A DNA stretch of 64,000 bases from Endomychus coccineus. Its lineage: Eukaryota; Arthropoda; Insecta; Coleoptera; Endomychidae. Below are positions 1 through 11,205 of the stretch, one piece after another. Position 1 is the stretch's first letter. Each line of letters opens with the position of its first letter. The translations under genes were made by a program, and so were the position numbers. The notes beneath the pieces are model-generated. The model made no database searches, was not told where the DNA came from, and worked only from the letters and a program-made list of their open reading frames with translations. The DNA lies in assembly GCA_958510875.1 (NCBI GenBank), contig OY294067.1:31236912-31300911 (forward strand), in the 5' to 3' direction.

Positions 1-662
1 GAATATCCAACACTATTTAACTTAGAGGTCAGTTTGTTCACATGCTCTGACCAACTCAATGTGGCGTCCACTTCTAGCCCTAAGAACTTTACAGACTCTT
101 GCTGTTTATATGTAATCTGGTTTATTACCATATTTGTAGGCGGTTCAAAGCCTGGATGAATATTTCTAAATAACATTATATTTGTTTTTTCAGCATTTAG
201 AATCAATTTGTTCTTTCCGAACCATTCACTGGCATTCAACATGGCGGCACAACACTCAGAAATCAATTTTGGGTAAAGTTTTTCACTTAGATTCAGATTG
301 CTATCGTCAACATAGGTTACCAAAGTGCGCTTTGGGCCTTCTAATTCTGTGATATCGTTTAAAAAAATTATATATAACAGTGGACCCGCCAAACTTCCTT
401 GTGGAATTCCCACATTAGTTGTTTTGAGTTCTGAGTAAACTTTTGGATTTGAAGTAGTAACTGCCACCCTTTGTTGCCTATTAGACAGATACGATCTAAA
501 CCATTGCAAAACTACTCCTCTTACCCCATATCTGTGAAGCTTGTATAACAAGAGTGAATGGTCTAAGGTATCGTACGCCTTTGACAAGTCTAGAAAGATT
601 CCCTCCGTAAGTTCACCTTTATCAATTTTTTCGAAGTTTGTCATAAAAACGGTAAGAAATGC
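1..662 (-). pseudogene. Non-LTR retrotransposon reverse transcriptase fragment (jockey/CR1-like)
   Basis: The minus strand is open from about 662 to the window edge and reads as the central part of a non-LTR reverse transcriptase. In order it shows motif A (DLSKAYDTLDH), motif B (GIPQGSLAGPLL), the catalytic motif as YVDD followed by SN, and then thumb-side sequence (NAEKTNIMLF, VKFLGLEVDATLSW). The usual box in this family is Y/FADD, so the A-to-V change is odd but keeps both aspartates. Sequence upstream of motif A stops abruptly near 662, consistent with 5' truncation at insertion. The 3' end lies outside the window. It sits antisense inside an intron upstream of the first visible Hr4 exon. 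The RT call is firm; the clade is an inference from motif style. Confidence 0.88.
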
Positions 663-2157
663 TTTCTTCATCATATAATATATAACCGTCAATAAATGCC
701 AAAATACATCATGTTCGGTTGTAGGTAGTAAAAAAATACGGGCAGTCACTGAGCACTGCTGACAGAAGTGAAAACTGACATTATAAAGTAATCAATTTAT
801 TTCATCCAAATTCGTATGATTTCACCAGTATAATCTCTTTCTACATGACACAATTTTCCGAAAAGTGCCATTGGACAATCCATCCCCAACATCTATGTTA
901 TTAGTTATCATGTATGGTCGGTTAAGAACTAAAATTAACTCGTATGGTAATCCACCCGTATCATCGGTTCTCATTTTATGCAACTTCTGCCTGACGAATT
1001 TTGTTGCTCAGCATTATGACAACCAACGAAGACATCCGATGCCACTGATACTATTGCCTACGGAGTTTGGTATGGAGTTGTTGTACTCGTTGTAGCATCC
1101 GAAATTACAATTTTATTATTTTGTAAATGAAAATTAAATATAATTAGTTTTTCTCTAGTTTTCACAACTGTCAGCATTTCAATCAACAATTATATACATT
1201 TTTATATTTAATAATAAAAAGCGTATAATGGGCGGTACAATCCCTGTAAAGAGTATGAATGTAACCCGATAGTCATTATAATAAATACATTAATTTATTT
1301 TCAAAATATATTATTTATTGATATTTACATCGATGTAAATGAAAGTAATGTTAAACAGCATTGGTTCGAATTGAAGATGTCTACGGATGGTGGTAAAAGA
1401 AAACATCTTCAATTCGGACCAATGAACAAATAATCTAAAAAGGAAGCAAAATGTAAACATATAAACATTTCCGTCAAATGTCAGTATGATTGTAAATTAC
1501 ACCACAAATAACTATTTGAAATAAAATGTTGTACTTTCGTATTAGTAGTATTAAAAAAACATCAAGACGATACTCACTATTATATTTGATGCTGTGATCC
1601 AACATTCGAACAATGAAAATAATAAACTAGATATAACACAACGTCATCAATGTGTAGTACACATGCAAAAGTTCTCATTTATACACATCACTATTGTTAT
1701 ATTCAATGACAAGAATTATATTCATAATATTTAAAACCTTGCACGTAGATACGATACTAAGTACACAATGTACAATTAATAAATTCAATAAAAATATAAC
1801 TTTCATCTCCACGAGGACCGAGGATTGAGTAAATGAATAACGTCGAGTATCCTACTCAGATATGCACACGTGTGTAAGCGTATAGAGAAACTGCCTGACG
1901 CCTGACCCGAGTAGTTGCGCACGCAGCAGTATACATAATACCTATCGATCATAGTATATATAGCTACAGCGTGACGGAACGTGACGGACTCATGGTTTTA
2001 CCCCCGATCTGAAATAGCTCAACGCGCCCAAAGTAGTTTTCACTTCAAAACAGTAATTATCACTTGTTGTCTTCAGAATGGTAGATTATAATTGGATCTT
2101 GCAAGATGTTGTACCTCAAAACTGATGATTCTATTTGACACGATTTGATATTTACAG
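663..2157. other. Intron sequence of Hr4 upstream of the first visible exon
   Basis: This AT-rich stretch has no recognisable coding segment. It ends in a splice acceptor (tttacag, AG at 2156-2157). One structured item is seen, a hairpin at 1359-1424, listed separately. A 76-codon open frame at 865-1095 has no recognisable features and is probably chance. Confidence 0.6.
1359..1424. repeat. 22-bp inverted repeat (hairpin) in intron
   Basis: The arm at 1359-1380 (cattggttcgaattgaagat plus gt) is the reverse complement of 1403-1424 with one mismatch, around a 22-nt loop. Complementarity does not clearly extend beyond the arms. It could be a small MITE remnant or a hairpin in the intron RNA. 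The arm length matches a microRNA duplex, but the stem is too short for a typical pri-miRNA. Confidence 0.6.
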
Positions 2158-2816
2158 CTGTTCGAGAGGACAGAATGCCAGGTGGACGCAACAGCGGTGC
2201 AGTTTACAATTTATACAAAGTGAAATACAAGAAGCACAAGAAGCCAGCGTGTAAACAGTCCGGTCAGAAAACAGCTAGCAAGACCATCATCAGCCAGCAG
2301 TTCAAATCGGACCAGCAGCAATTCAAGTCTGATCAGCAGCAATTCAAATCGGAGCAGCCATCCAGTATTCCAGCCAACCTAGTCAACGGGACCATCCTGA
2401 AAACGGCACTAACCAATCCCAGTGAAGTAGTTCGTTTAAGACAGCGTTTAGATAGTGCGGTTAGTAGTTCTAGGGACAGAAACTTTTCTATAGAATACTC
2501 TTTATCTATGATTAAAACTTTAATAGACTGTGATGAATTTCAAGATATAGCAACGTTGCAAAATCTCGACGAACTCTTAGACCACAATACCGACTTAAGT
2601 GAGAAACTTTGTCATATCGGTGATTCGATCGTGTATAAACTTGTGCAATGGACTAAAAGACTTCCCTTTTACCTAGAGTTACCTGTTGAGGTGCACACGA
2701 GACTTTTAACGCATAAGTGGCACGAACTTTTAGTCTTGACAACGTCCGCCTACCAAGCTATTCACAAGCCTATGGACCAGTTAACCATTATCATAAAAGC
2801 CGATTTTAATCATGAG
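2158..2816 (+). CDS. Hr4: Hr4 nuclear receptor, exon: DBD C-terminal extension, hinge and start of LBD
   Basis: HR4 (NR6A group) is an insect nuclear receptor, an ecdysone-inducible transcription factor that acts in the nucleus during moulting and growth control. The exon opens with AVREDRMPGGRNSGAVYN and a basic run (LYKVKYKKHKK), the characteristic extension after the second zinc finger of HR4/GCNF receptors; the zinc fingers lie upstream of the window. A Gln-rich hinge follows, with three QQFKS-type repeats, then the start of the ligand-binding domain (LSMIKTLIDCDEF; VYKLVQWTKRLPFYLELP, the helix-3 region). The acceptor AG is at 2156-2157 and the donor gtaagt starts at 2817. The exon starts two bases into a split Ala codon and ends in phase 0 after NHE, which fits the exon at 12951. 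The open frame continues to 2951 only by read-through into the intron. Confidence 0.93.
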
Positions 2817-2980
2817 GTAAGTTTTATTTCTTTTCACAAATCTAACAATATGGATACAGTTCGGACAAAATACACTAAACGTCAAAAGTCTTGGCACCCC
2901 ATTCAATCTAATGGTCAGTATGACCTCCTCCACGTTGGAATAACATGTTGACACGTTTATGCATTGAAATAATCATAGGT

Positions 2981-2993
2981 TTATAGTGTCTTG
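2981..2993. repeat. PLE target-site duplication, left copy (13 bp)
   Basis: The sequence ttatagtgtcttg is repeated exactly at 5458-5470 and flanks the PLE at 2994-5457. Removing the insert plus one copy brings the two halves of the Tc1 transposase together, which supports the boundaries independently. Confidence 0.88.
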
Positions 2994-3042
2994 AAAATTC
3001 TTCTCTTCCGGATGGATTCCGCGTCACAATAGCTCGACTTGA

Positions 3043-3085
3043 TGCCGACGTTTCGCCAACCATTACAGGTGGCATCTTCAGGGCA
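3043..3085 (-). ncRNA. Hammerhead-ribozyme-like motif at PLE 3' end
   Basis: On the minus strand the core CTGAAGA (3075-3081; position 7 of the core is variable) is followed by a stem-loop (GCCACC...GGTTGGC) and then GAAA. A short palindromic stem III (ACGT) comes next, with a cleavage-type GTC. The flanking TGCC before the core pairs with GGCA after the cleavage position as stem I. Hammerhead motifs with minimal stem III are known from Penelope-like elements. Activity is inferred only. Other copies of this sequence in the window have a damaged core. Confidence 0.6.
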
Positions 3086-3188
3086 GGCTTGAGGCTTGAA
3101 CTGAAACTCGTTCTACTGGTTTCTGTAGCCGTGTTTATTGTAGGAAAAATCCTTCACGCTACATAGTTAACTGCCTTTGTTCCGGTGG

Positions 3189-5440
3189 TTAACTTCGTTC
3201 CGGCACCTGACCCGGCCGTTGTGCGATCATGTGCGGAGTGGAATTTTCGAGGATGGGTTTCCAAATGTTGGGAAGGTAATATCCTGAGTCACGGTTCAGA
3301 TTATTCGGATGTTTTAGGATTTCTATAGCTTCAAGGATTTTTCGCTGATAAAGGTTTGGGGCTCGGACTAGGATTTTAGTATCTTCAAAAAGGATTTGAT
3401 GATTTGTGTTCAACTTGTGTTCCGCAAGTGCAGATCTACTGGTGTCACGAAGTCTTGTACAGCGCTCATGTTCTTTCACACGAGTAGCTACTGTACGACC
3501 TGTTTCACCAATGTAGACTTTACCGCAAGAACAGGGAATACTATAAACACCTTCTAAGTGGAGAGGAGGAAGGGGATCTTTGATAGGTTTGTAAAACTGA
3601 GATAATTTTGGAAATGTGGAAAAACGGGTAGAAATATTATGTTTTTTGAGGATTTTGGAAATTCGATCTGTTATATTTTGAATATATGGAAGATAGGCCT
3701 TGGATAAAGCAGGTGGGACGGTTTCTGGCTCAGGTCGATTTGGAATTTTAGGTGAAGTGTATTTCTTTATGGCTTTTTGAATGTTGTAATGGGAGAAATT
3801 GTTTGATAATAAGGCAGATGATAGATGTTTTAATTCTGATTTTAAGGATTTAGGCTGAGATAGGTTGACAGCTCTGTGGACCAGGGAGTTTATGACAGAT
3901 TGCTTTTGGGCAGGGTGGTGGTGGGAAAGACCATTGAGGTATCTATCGGTATGGGTGGGTTTCCGATACACAGAATGTCCTAAAGTACCGTCGGTCTGTC
4001 GACTAACCAATACATCCAGGAACGGGAGTGAACCTTGCGATTCGACTTCCATGGTGAAACGGATATTGGGATGTAATGAATTTGAATGATTGAGGAAGGG
4101 AACAAGCTTTTCGCGACCATGTTGCCAAATAACGAAAGTATCGTCGACATATCTAAACCAACATTTCGGCTTGAGAACAGATGAGTCAATGGCATCTTGT
4201 TCAAAAGCTTCCATGAAGATATTAGCTATGATCGGGGAAAGTGGGGAACCCATGGCTGCCCCCGAGGACTGCTCGTAGAACTTGCCATCGTATAGAAAAT
4301 ATGTGGAGGATAGACAAAAATCAATTAGCGGTAGCAAGTCCGTTGAAATGTTTTTGACAGGTAACAAGTGAGAAATTATGGAAAGGGTGTCTGGAATGGG
4401 AACATTGGTAAACAGTGATTCGACGTCGAAGCTGACGAGCAAATCGCATGGGTCAACTTTCAACGTTTGAAGTTTTTCAACGAAATGATAGGAATTTAGG
4501 ATAAAACTATTGGAATCACCTACAAGGGGTTTGAGAATAGATGACAGGTATCGAGAGAGCTTATAAGTAGGAGATCCGATAGTGCTGACAATTGGTCTCA
4601 GGGGAACTGAGGGCTTATGAATTTTAGGCAAACCATATAAACGGGGACATTTTGAACAATGGGGGATAAGAAATTGCTTATCTGAATCAGGAAGGGAAGA
4701 ATGACGAATAATTTGTGAAATTGAACGTTCTATAGAGGAGGTGGGATCTTTTGGTAGAAGCTTATAGGAATTAGTTTGCAGATGTTGCAGGATTTTGTTA
4801 TCATAATCTGAACGATGGAGTTTCCTTTATCAGCCCTCAAAATAGCCAAATCAGGATTTGATTTGAGTGAATTGAGAGCTTGAATTAAAGGTTTAGGGCA
4901 ATTTGATTTAGGAATCTTGGAATGACGAAGAATTTTAGCAGTTTCGAAACGAATTTCATCTGCTGCGAGATGGGGAACTTTATGTAGGGATGTTTCTACA
5001 GCAGAAATAATGGATGTCGTAGGGATATTTTTGGGGGAGAAGACAAAATTAGGACCTTTAGATAAGACCGATTGTTCAGCTTCAGTAAGGGTATGTGAAG
5101 AGAAATTAACCACAGTGTTTACAAGAGGGGTTGGTCTTGAAGGTTGGTGCTGAGAGCGTTGGGAGGCAAGAAGTTTACTGAATTTTTGAATATGACGTTT
5201 GGAATTGAGGGTACGAATTTTATCGGCTTGATCATAGGTAATTCGGTCGAGAACCAACCAATCGGATGCTGAAAGGATATTTGAAAGTTCAAGGTGGAGG
5301 CCAAAGAGGGTTATATTGATGAAATTGATCTCGCGTCTAGTATACTTAATTCGTTCCCGAATCAAAGCTAAACTAGCGCGTTTAAATATGTTTTTGGATG
5401 AATGTGAATTTATGGGATGGGATATTTTAAGGAAATTGGG
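3189..5440 (-). pseudogene. PLE reverse transcriptase with GIY-YIG endonuclease, one frameshift
   Basis: This protein copies element RNA and nicks target DNA. From 4631 down to 3189 it is open for 480 codons: LPKIHKPSVPLRPIVS, motif A (VSFDVESLFTNVPIP), motif B (AAMGSPLSPIIANIF), catalytic YVDDTFVIW, then the GIY-YIG domain (GVYSIPCSCGKVYIGETGR) with its downstream RVKEHE segment. It ends with RPGQVPERS. The frame continues upstream past 4631 (PHCSKCPRLYGLPK, DYDNKILQHLQTNSYKLL) to about 4812. There a small deletion shifts it into the frame that encodes the N-terminal segment (LAILRADKGNSIV, FSPKNIPTTSIISAVE) up to about 5440. Total length is near 750 residues, close to a complete PLE protein. 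The YVDD box and the endonuclease look intact; the frameshift inactivates this copy. Confidence 0.88.
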
Positions 5441-5457
5441 AATCAAATTATGATCAG

Positions 5458-5470
5458 TTATAGTGTCTTG
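5458..5470. repeat. PLE target-site duplication, right copy (13 bp)
   Basis: Exact repeat of ttatagtgtcttg at 2981-2993. On the minus strand it encodes the QDTI part of the Tc1 transposase. Confidence 0.88.
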
Positions 5471-7309
5471 TGGAATATTGTTCCATTCCTCTACCGCCTC
5501 GACGACTAACTCATCTGCAGTCTGAGGTTGGTTAATTCGATTGTAAATGGTTCTACTTATGTAATTCCACATGTTGTCAATCGGATTCATATCCGGCGAG
5601 ATGGCTGGCCAATCCAATCTATTGATATGTCCTGCTTGATATCCTGCACCCTCTTTGCGCGATGTGGTCGGGCGTTGTCGTCCATAAACACAACATGTTC
5701 GCCTAATTCGTTACATATGGGATAGATAATGGGCGTAACAACCTGTTCGACGTAAATTTGGCTGGTCATATTTTGTGGAATGTGAATTAATGGGGTGCGG
5801 CGGTTAAACATTATTCCTTCCCAAAACATTATAGTACCCCCTTGATAGGGAGTAACTTCCTGGGGAAAAGTAAGTCGCTGTTGACGACCTGCTTCTCTCC
5901 AGACTCTTTGCCAATTGTCATCACTCACCAGTCCAACTCTGGTTTCGTCTGTGAATAACACCCACCTCCACTGCTGCAAAAACCAACCCCTGTACTCTCG
6001 CGCCCATCGGATACGGGCTGCACGATGTTTTGGAAGTAGAGTGAGGACTCGTAATGGTCTTCTAGCACGTGAATTTGCATGATGGAGTCTTCTTCGAAGT
6101 GTTGGTGTCGATATAACACGACGAAACGTACGCTGAAAGTGGCTTCTCAGAGCTGTCTGCGAGCATATTGCACCAAATAACGATCTTCCCTTTCGTTAGA
6201 CACTCGAGAACGTCCACTACGTGGTCTGTTTTCCACTGTATCGAATTCTTGGTACCTGTGAACTATTCGCACAACAGATGATCTAGGAATGCCCAAAATT
6301 TCGGAGACCTGATGATTAGAGTGCCCTCCATCGTGTAAAGCAGTAATTCTTGCTCGATTCAACGCAGAAATTTCACGACCAGGCATGATATTCCAAAAAA
6401 TCAAAAGAAATTAATATACTAGTCACTTGGCTGAATATGCTTTCACTGCCACTGCTGTCAAAACATTGATAATAAAGTCAGGATTCATTATTGACATCTT
6501 TTTTTTGTCTTTTTTTTTACCTTACATACATGTACTTTTTACCACAGTAAGAAAAATAATCTAGCTTAATCGAACCATTTGATATATAGGGGGTCCAAGA
6601 CTTTTGACGTTGTGTGTAAAAACCGAAACTTGTCATCCAGCATGTGTTAGTTTAGAGGACGCTGTTGCCAGATTATCATAAATTTATGAAATATGTATTT
6701 ATGGATCCATTTGCATTTTGTACTTATGGAGGTCCGGTGGTGTTAGCGGGGGGAAATATAAGAAGAGCAAGCGAAGGGCGAGAGCGGAGGTCTGGCAACG
6801 CTATAAATATTGCCGGCTGGAGTTGTATAAATAAATACATGTAAAAATAAAAAAAGTTGTCGTCGACTTTTTAAAAGTTAATTACAATTAATAATTGTCT
6901 ACCCAAACCATATTTCCAGCTATTTTTTCATAAAAATAATTAGTGGGACTCGCTCAAACTTGCACAGAATAGTATTGTTATTATGTTATTCCATTAAAAA
7001 AAAAAAGCGTTTGTATTTAGCCGTTTTTTTTTTAATTTGAAGATTTAACCAGGTCCTCATAAGCTTTCACGTTGAAATGTTGTTTTTTCGACTCGATATA
7101 TTTCGATATATTTAAAACGATGTAGTGAAACCCTCCAATGATTAGACGTATTTTTATATTGTTATTCTCAACTGTCTGTAAAAATTTCAAAATATTTTAT
7201 CATAAAAAGCAATCTCTACCGAACCTCTTTAATTCATTGTTGAATGAGTTGAGAAGCTTTAATTTCTTATAAACATCTGAATTGTTGAATAAAAAACTTC
7301 AATCCACGA

Positions 7310-7552
7310 CCACGGTCGTACATACAGGTCTGGGAACTCTATTGTTTGACATGGGTCTCTTACATGTCGCCAAACTCGTATTCCCTCGCTCAGCCACCAG
7401 CTAGCGCTTGGATCGAAGTATGGCAACAATCACATTATTAAGTAAAATAATTTTTCTCGTAACGCAATATTTACTATTCTGATTTGAGAGAGGAATAGAA
7501 CTGTTACTCTTGTCAAAATGTATTACTCACCTTAAAAATAACTTCCCCTTTT
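7310..7552. repeat. Dispersed repeat, copy 1
   Basis: About 240 bp that recurs in the same orientation at 58816-59046. Shared segments include ggtcgtacatacaggtctgg, ctcgctcagccaccagct and a final block ending in aaaataacttccccttttt. The two copies differ by scattered substitutions and by an internal segment after gcttggatcgaagt. No coding potential or terminal structure is evident. Both copies stop at the same poly-T, which suggests a real element end. Confidence 0.75.
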
Positions 7553-9553
7553 TCGCACACATAAAAGACCTCGTTAAAACGATTTCTTTCCGGAAATCCA
7601 CTTTTTTCGCATTTCCGCAACTTTCGGCACTTTAAAAACAGAAGTTTCTTACTTTACGCTTTTGTACCCCGTTTTGCATTTCGGCACAATGCACGGTGTC
7701 GTAATTTTTTTCTAAAAACGCCGGTATTCCTTGTGTTTACAAGTCAACAATGACAGTTGCCAGAAAACACGGTGGTATACGTGCCAGAGATCATTCCTCG
7801 ACTTATGCGCCACCCTTTTGGTACTATGCATCAGCTGACGCTTAGCGGACTCACTTCTCACATAGGGAACAACCTCGAGTTCCAGACCTGAATATACGAC
7901 CGTGTCCACGACGACTATATTAGGAAGGTTTAATACATAGAAGAAGCCTTCTAATATACTAGTAGATTAAAATTCATAATACCATGCTTCGATTTTATAC
8001 CATTTTATTTAGAATTATTATAAATATTGACATTAACATTTATCCCGAAAACGATATTTTCATTTTGACCGGGATTATTCAAATTCACTCGATAGGGAGT
8101 ATTTCAAGGACTGGAAGGGCGTAATTTTTTCAGCAATTGTCATCTTGCTGGAAAATTTTTTAATATAACTGTCCGCTACCGTGGTCGATTACCAACCACC
8201 GTGGCGCTTGACAGTGGTAATAACGCCTCCAGCATTGGCCAAGAATGTTACCGAAGAACGTCTCATTCATGGCCGGTAAAACTTTCTGGATGAGAAAGCC
8301 ACTTTTGAAAAGGTTTTCGAAATTGTGTTGATACCTACATATGTGTAGTACTATTTCCAGCCACATATCGCATGAAAAATCTCCCACCGGCAGTTTTAGG
8401 TCGCAGATTGATGTATTTGGGACACATTTCTACAGCATTGATTGAAAAAGCTTCTTCCATGATCGTAAAGCTTCTTGGAATTTTTGTTTTCGTATTCGGA
8501 AACTGCCTTTGTCTTGGACGTGGCTGATATCCAAAACGGTTAATTCATTGCATCGACCACCACCTGCAACTCCCATGATTGTTGCAAATTGTATGCTCAA
8601 TGCATACATTGAAACATTAACATCATGTATTTGGTATTTCCTACCTTAACTTGTAACTTGTAAGTATTCCTCATTACGTTTAAAGTAATTGAGTCAATTA
8701 TAAACAGACAGCAGACCATTCACCGCCCGTCCTCTATTGAAAGATCGTATTTGTCAGAAAATACTACTTCGAGTGCCATCTCTTAGGAATTATTGAACAT
8801 CCCTCGTATATCAAAATATCAATATAGGAGCATCTATGTTAATCACTCTATGGCATACCAAAGATTAAAATTTCATGATTATGAGTTCAATTCAGCTTCT
8901 CATTGATAGCTGGTGATTTTATGAAGATAAATATTATTATTACATATGAAAGTTCAGATTATGAAAACTTTGACCTTGAAATTTCCTCAAATACTCGATA
9001 GTCAATTTTCATATATCAAAGTCAGACGTGAGGTAGGAATGAGCAAGCAATTTACTCTCTTTGATATGAAATATGTATATCAATATAGAAGCGCCTAAGT
9101 TAAGCATCTTTTGGCAGACCTACAGTTTGAAAATTTCTGGATTATAAGTACAATTCAGCTATGTTTTCAGTTGACGAAATATTTAATCCACTTGTTTATC
9201 TAACAATGCATGGCACTTTGTGATGAAATGTAAATATTTGCCAGAATTTTATTTCCTACCTATATATTCGTTGGACAACCAGATATTTGATAAACACTTT
9301 ATCGGTTAATAACCCTCAAGTTATCTATAGTACCAAAATAAATATCACGGATATAGCGATTTAGTATTATGTCTGGTTGAATAATAAATGAATTGATAAT
9401 TGACGTAAATACATATATATGAACCTAGTACGATAGTTAATTATAGAGCAGGCTCCTATTTATCCGATAGTATTAACTCCATTCACTTGATTCATGCACT
9501 TAACCAGGCGTTCTCTGCATAAGTATCTATAATACCTACCGTAAGTCCTATTA

Positions 9554-10801
9554 TAGTCGAGGAAATAAAGCACTAAAATAGGCCAAACATTCCAAACTTG
9601 GCGCAGTTGGATGGATTGTGATGCTTGAAATAATTTATTGCATTTATACAGCCAAAAAATAAATTTTTCTGAGAACAATTTTTGTGGTGAATAAATAAAA
9701 CGGACTCGATCTGGTTTTTGGGGTCGCTGAACATGAATATGCTATCAAGAAAATTCCCTGAGGTCTCCTTGGACCTCCCCCGGTGTATCCGGGCGTCCTG
9801 ACGCCCTAGATATTGATGAAATTAACTAAAAAATCATTTTTAATTTGTTAACTGTTCAAGAGGTGATATAAGGGTTGCTGGTGATGATTATAACGTGAAA
9901 AAACTCTTCTGCAATACCTGTTGGTACCCTGAGACCGGGCAACCACGACATCTTCTAGGAATTTGTTCATTTTTCTTCGTAAAATGTAACAAATTCTGGC
10001 TCTTGGGGGGTTTTCAAAGTCGCCGATCACGACTATGACACTCACAATGTCCTGCAAATTACCTGGGGTGTTTCCAGGTTTCTGTGTATCTACGTCATCT
10101 TCTAGGCATGAACTTTCTGAGTATCATAATCGTGATCGGCGACTTCGAAAACCATCGAGAGTTAAAATTTGTAACATTTTCTGAAGAAAAATTAACAAAT
10201 TCCTAGAAGATGACGTAGATACACAGGGCTCCAGAGGCACGAAAACACTTACTAGGTAATTTGCAGAACATTGTGAGTGTCATAGTCGTGATTGGCGACT
10301 TTGAAGACACCCGAGAGTCAGAATTTGTTACATTTTACGAAGAAAAATTAACCAATTCCTAGAAGATGACGTGGTTACCCAGTCTTAGGGTTCCACCAGA
10401 TATTCCATAAGAGTTTTTTCACGTCGTTATCATCACTAGCAACCTTTATATCACCTTTCGAACAGTTGACAAACATTAAAAATAATTTTTAAATCAATTT
10501 CATCGATATCTAGGGTGTCAGGACGCCCGGATACCCCAGGGAAGGTCCAAGGGGACCGCAGTGAATTTTCTTGATAGCATATTCGTATTCAGCGATCCCA
10601 AAAACCCCGGCGAAACCAATTCGAGTCCGTTTTTTTTATTCACCTCAAAAAGTGCTGTAGAAATGCAATAAATTTTTTACGAAAAAAAAAATAACGGACA
10701 AATTTTCTAAATTACTTTCTGAATCGAATGCAGAAAACCGCATCTCAATCCATCCAACTGCGCCGGGTTTGGAATGTAGAATGCTTTATTTCCTCGACTA
10801 T
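9554..10801. repeat. 1.25-kb imperfect palindrome (fold-back element)
   Basis: The left end (tagtcgaggaaataaagca, 9554-9572) is mirrored at 10783-10801, and ggatggattg (9609-9618) by caatccatcc (10746-10755). The arms remain complementary through the block near 9770-9860 (gggcgtcctgacgccctaga). Inside, gtgtatctacgtcatcttct near 10083 pairs with its complement near 10205. The arms have diverged by many substitutions and small indels. It has no transposase, and the 69-codon frame at 9848-10057 is probably incidental. A related single-armed sequence lies at 52040-52620. Confidence 0.8.
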
Positions 10802-11120
10802 TAGTGGTGTCAAAAGTGCTATTTTTGGTAATTTTGTCACGGCGCAAAATGTTTGGATTGATAAGACTAACAACACCCTAAAATTTCTAATAAAAATATT
10901 TGGTGCAACCCCTTCGTATATGCAAAAACAGGTTTTTAAACGTTTTTTGAGGTGATTTTTGAGTTTTTTTTTACCACTCCGACTATTGGCTAAGGTTTGA
11001 GATTTGAACCCTTTCATTGTCGATGTTTGAGGAACCTTCAATTCAAATTTCATAAGGTTTTCGTTCATCATATAATCAAATTATCTGAATTATGAAGATA
11101 ACATAGGATTATCAAGACAT

Positions 11121-11205
11121 TGAACCACAGGGGGAATTCGAACTCAATTTTGTGGATGTCTTCTCCAGCGTGTTTATCAATTACACCACTTTGGTCCCGT
11201 CAGAG
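11121..11205 (-). repeat. tRNA-like sequence, probable SINE head or decayed tRNA
   Basis: The minus strand carries a consensus RNA polymerase III A box (TGGTGTAATTG, fits TRGYNNANNNG), followed about 35 nt later by a B-box-like gagttcgaattcc. The D-arm can pair (GTG with CAC). The acceptor arm pairs only loosely, so a functional tRNA is unlikely. A tRNA-derived SINE promoter or a degenerate tRNA is the best reading. Confidence 0.5.

Larger units (their letters stand above)
2994..5457 (-). mobile_element. Penelope-like retroelement (PLE) inserted in the Tc1 transposase
   Basis: This 2.46-kb insertion is bounded by the 13-bp duplications at 2981-2993 and 5458-5470. It encodes a reverse transcriptase with a C-terminal GIY-YIG endonuclease on the minus strand and has a hammerhead-like motif near its 3' end (3043-3085). 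The coding sequence reaches almost to the 5' boundary, so the 5' end is probably truncated, as is common for this class. Related 3' ends of the same family occur at 49926-50450 and 53421-54175. Confidence 0.88.
2902..6386 (-). pseudogene. Tc1-like DDE transposase, broken and split by the PLE
   Basis: Transposases of this family excise and reinsert the element at TA. The minus strand starts at an ATG at 6384-6386 (MPGREISALNRARI) with a paired-type helix-turn-helix (HSNHQVSEILGIPRSSVVRI). It continues through shifted frames to the first catalytic Asp (WRWVLFTDETR) and the second (VFMDDNARPHRA). After another one-base shift it reaches DWPAISPDMNPIDNMW, where the third acidic residue is Asp rather than the Glu usual in Tc1. 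The reading frame is then cut at the 13-bp target duplication by the PLE. The last residues (KRVNMLFQRGGGHTDH, stop at 2908-2910) are found on the far side of the insertion. There are at least two frameshifts, so it is non-functional. Confidence 0.85.
2855..6633 (-). mobile_element. Tc1-like transposon interrupted by a Penelope-like element
   Basis: Imperfect terminal inverted repeats lie at about 2857-2900 and 6585-6632. The shared core (acgtcaaaagtcttgg) is at 2879-2894 on the left and, reverse-complemented, at 6594-6609 on the right. A TA dinucleotide precedes the left end, as expected for Tc1/mariner insertion; the right TA appears mutated. The transposase lies on the minus strand and is split by the PLE at 2994-5457. 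The element begins 38 bp after the Hr4 splice donor. Element ends are approximate to a few bases because the repeats have diverged. Confidence 0.8.

Noticed and set aside
2817..2951. Continuation of the Hr4 frame to 2951 as coding
   Set aside because: A strong donor (gtaagt) at 2817, an in-phase next exon at 12951 and the start of the Tc1 element at 2855 show this part is intron.
3865..4278. Open frames opposite or out of frame with the PLE reverse transcriptase
   Set aside because: They lie wholly inside a clearly coding minus-strand RT and are shadow frames.
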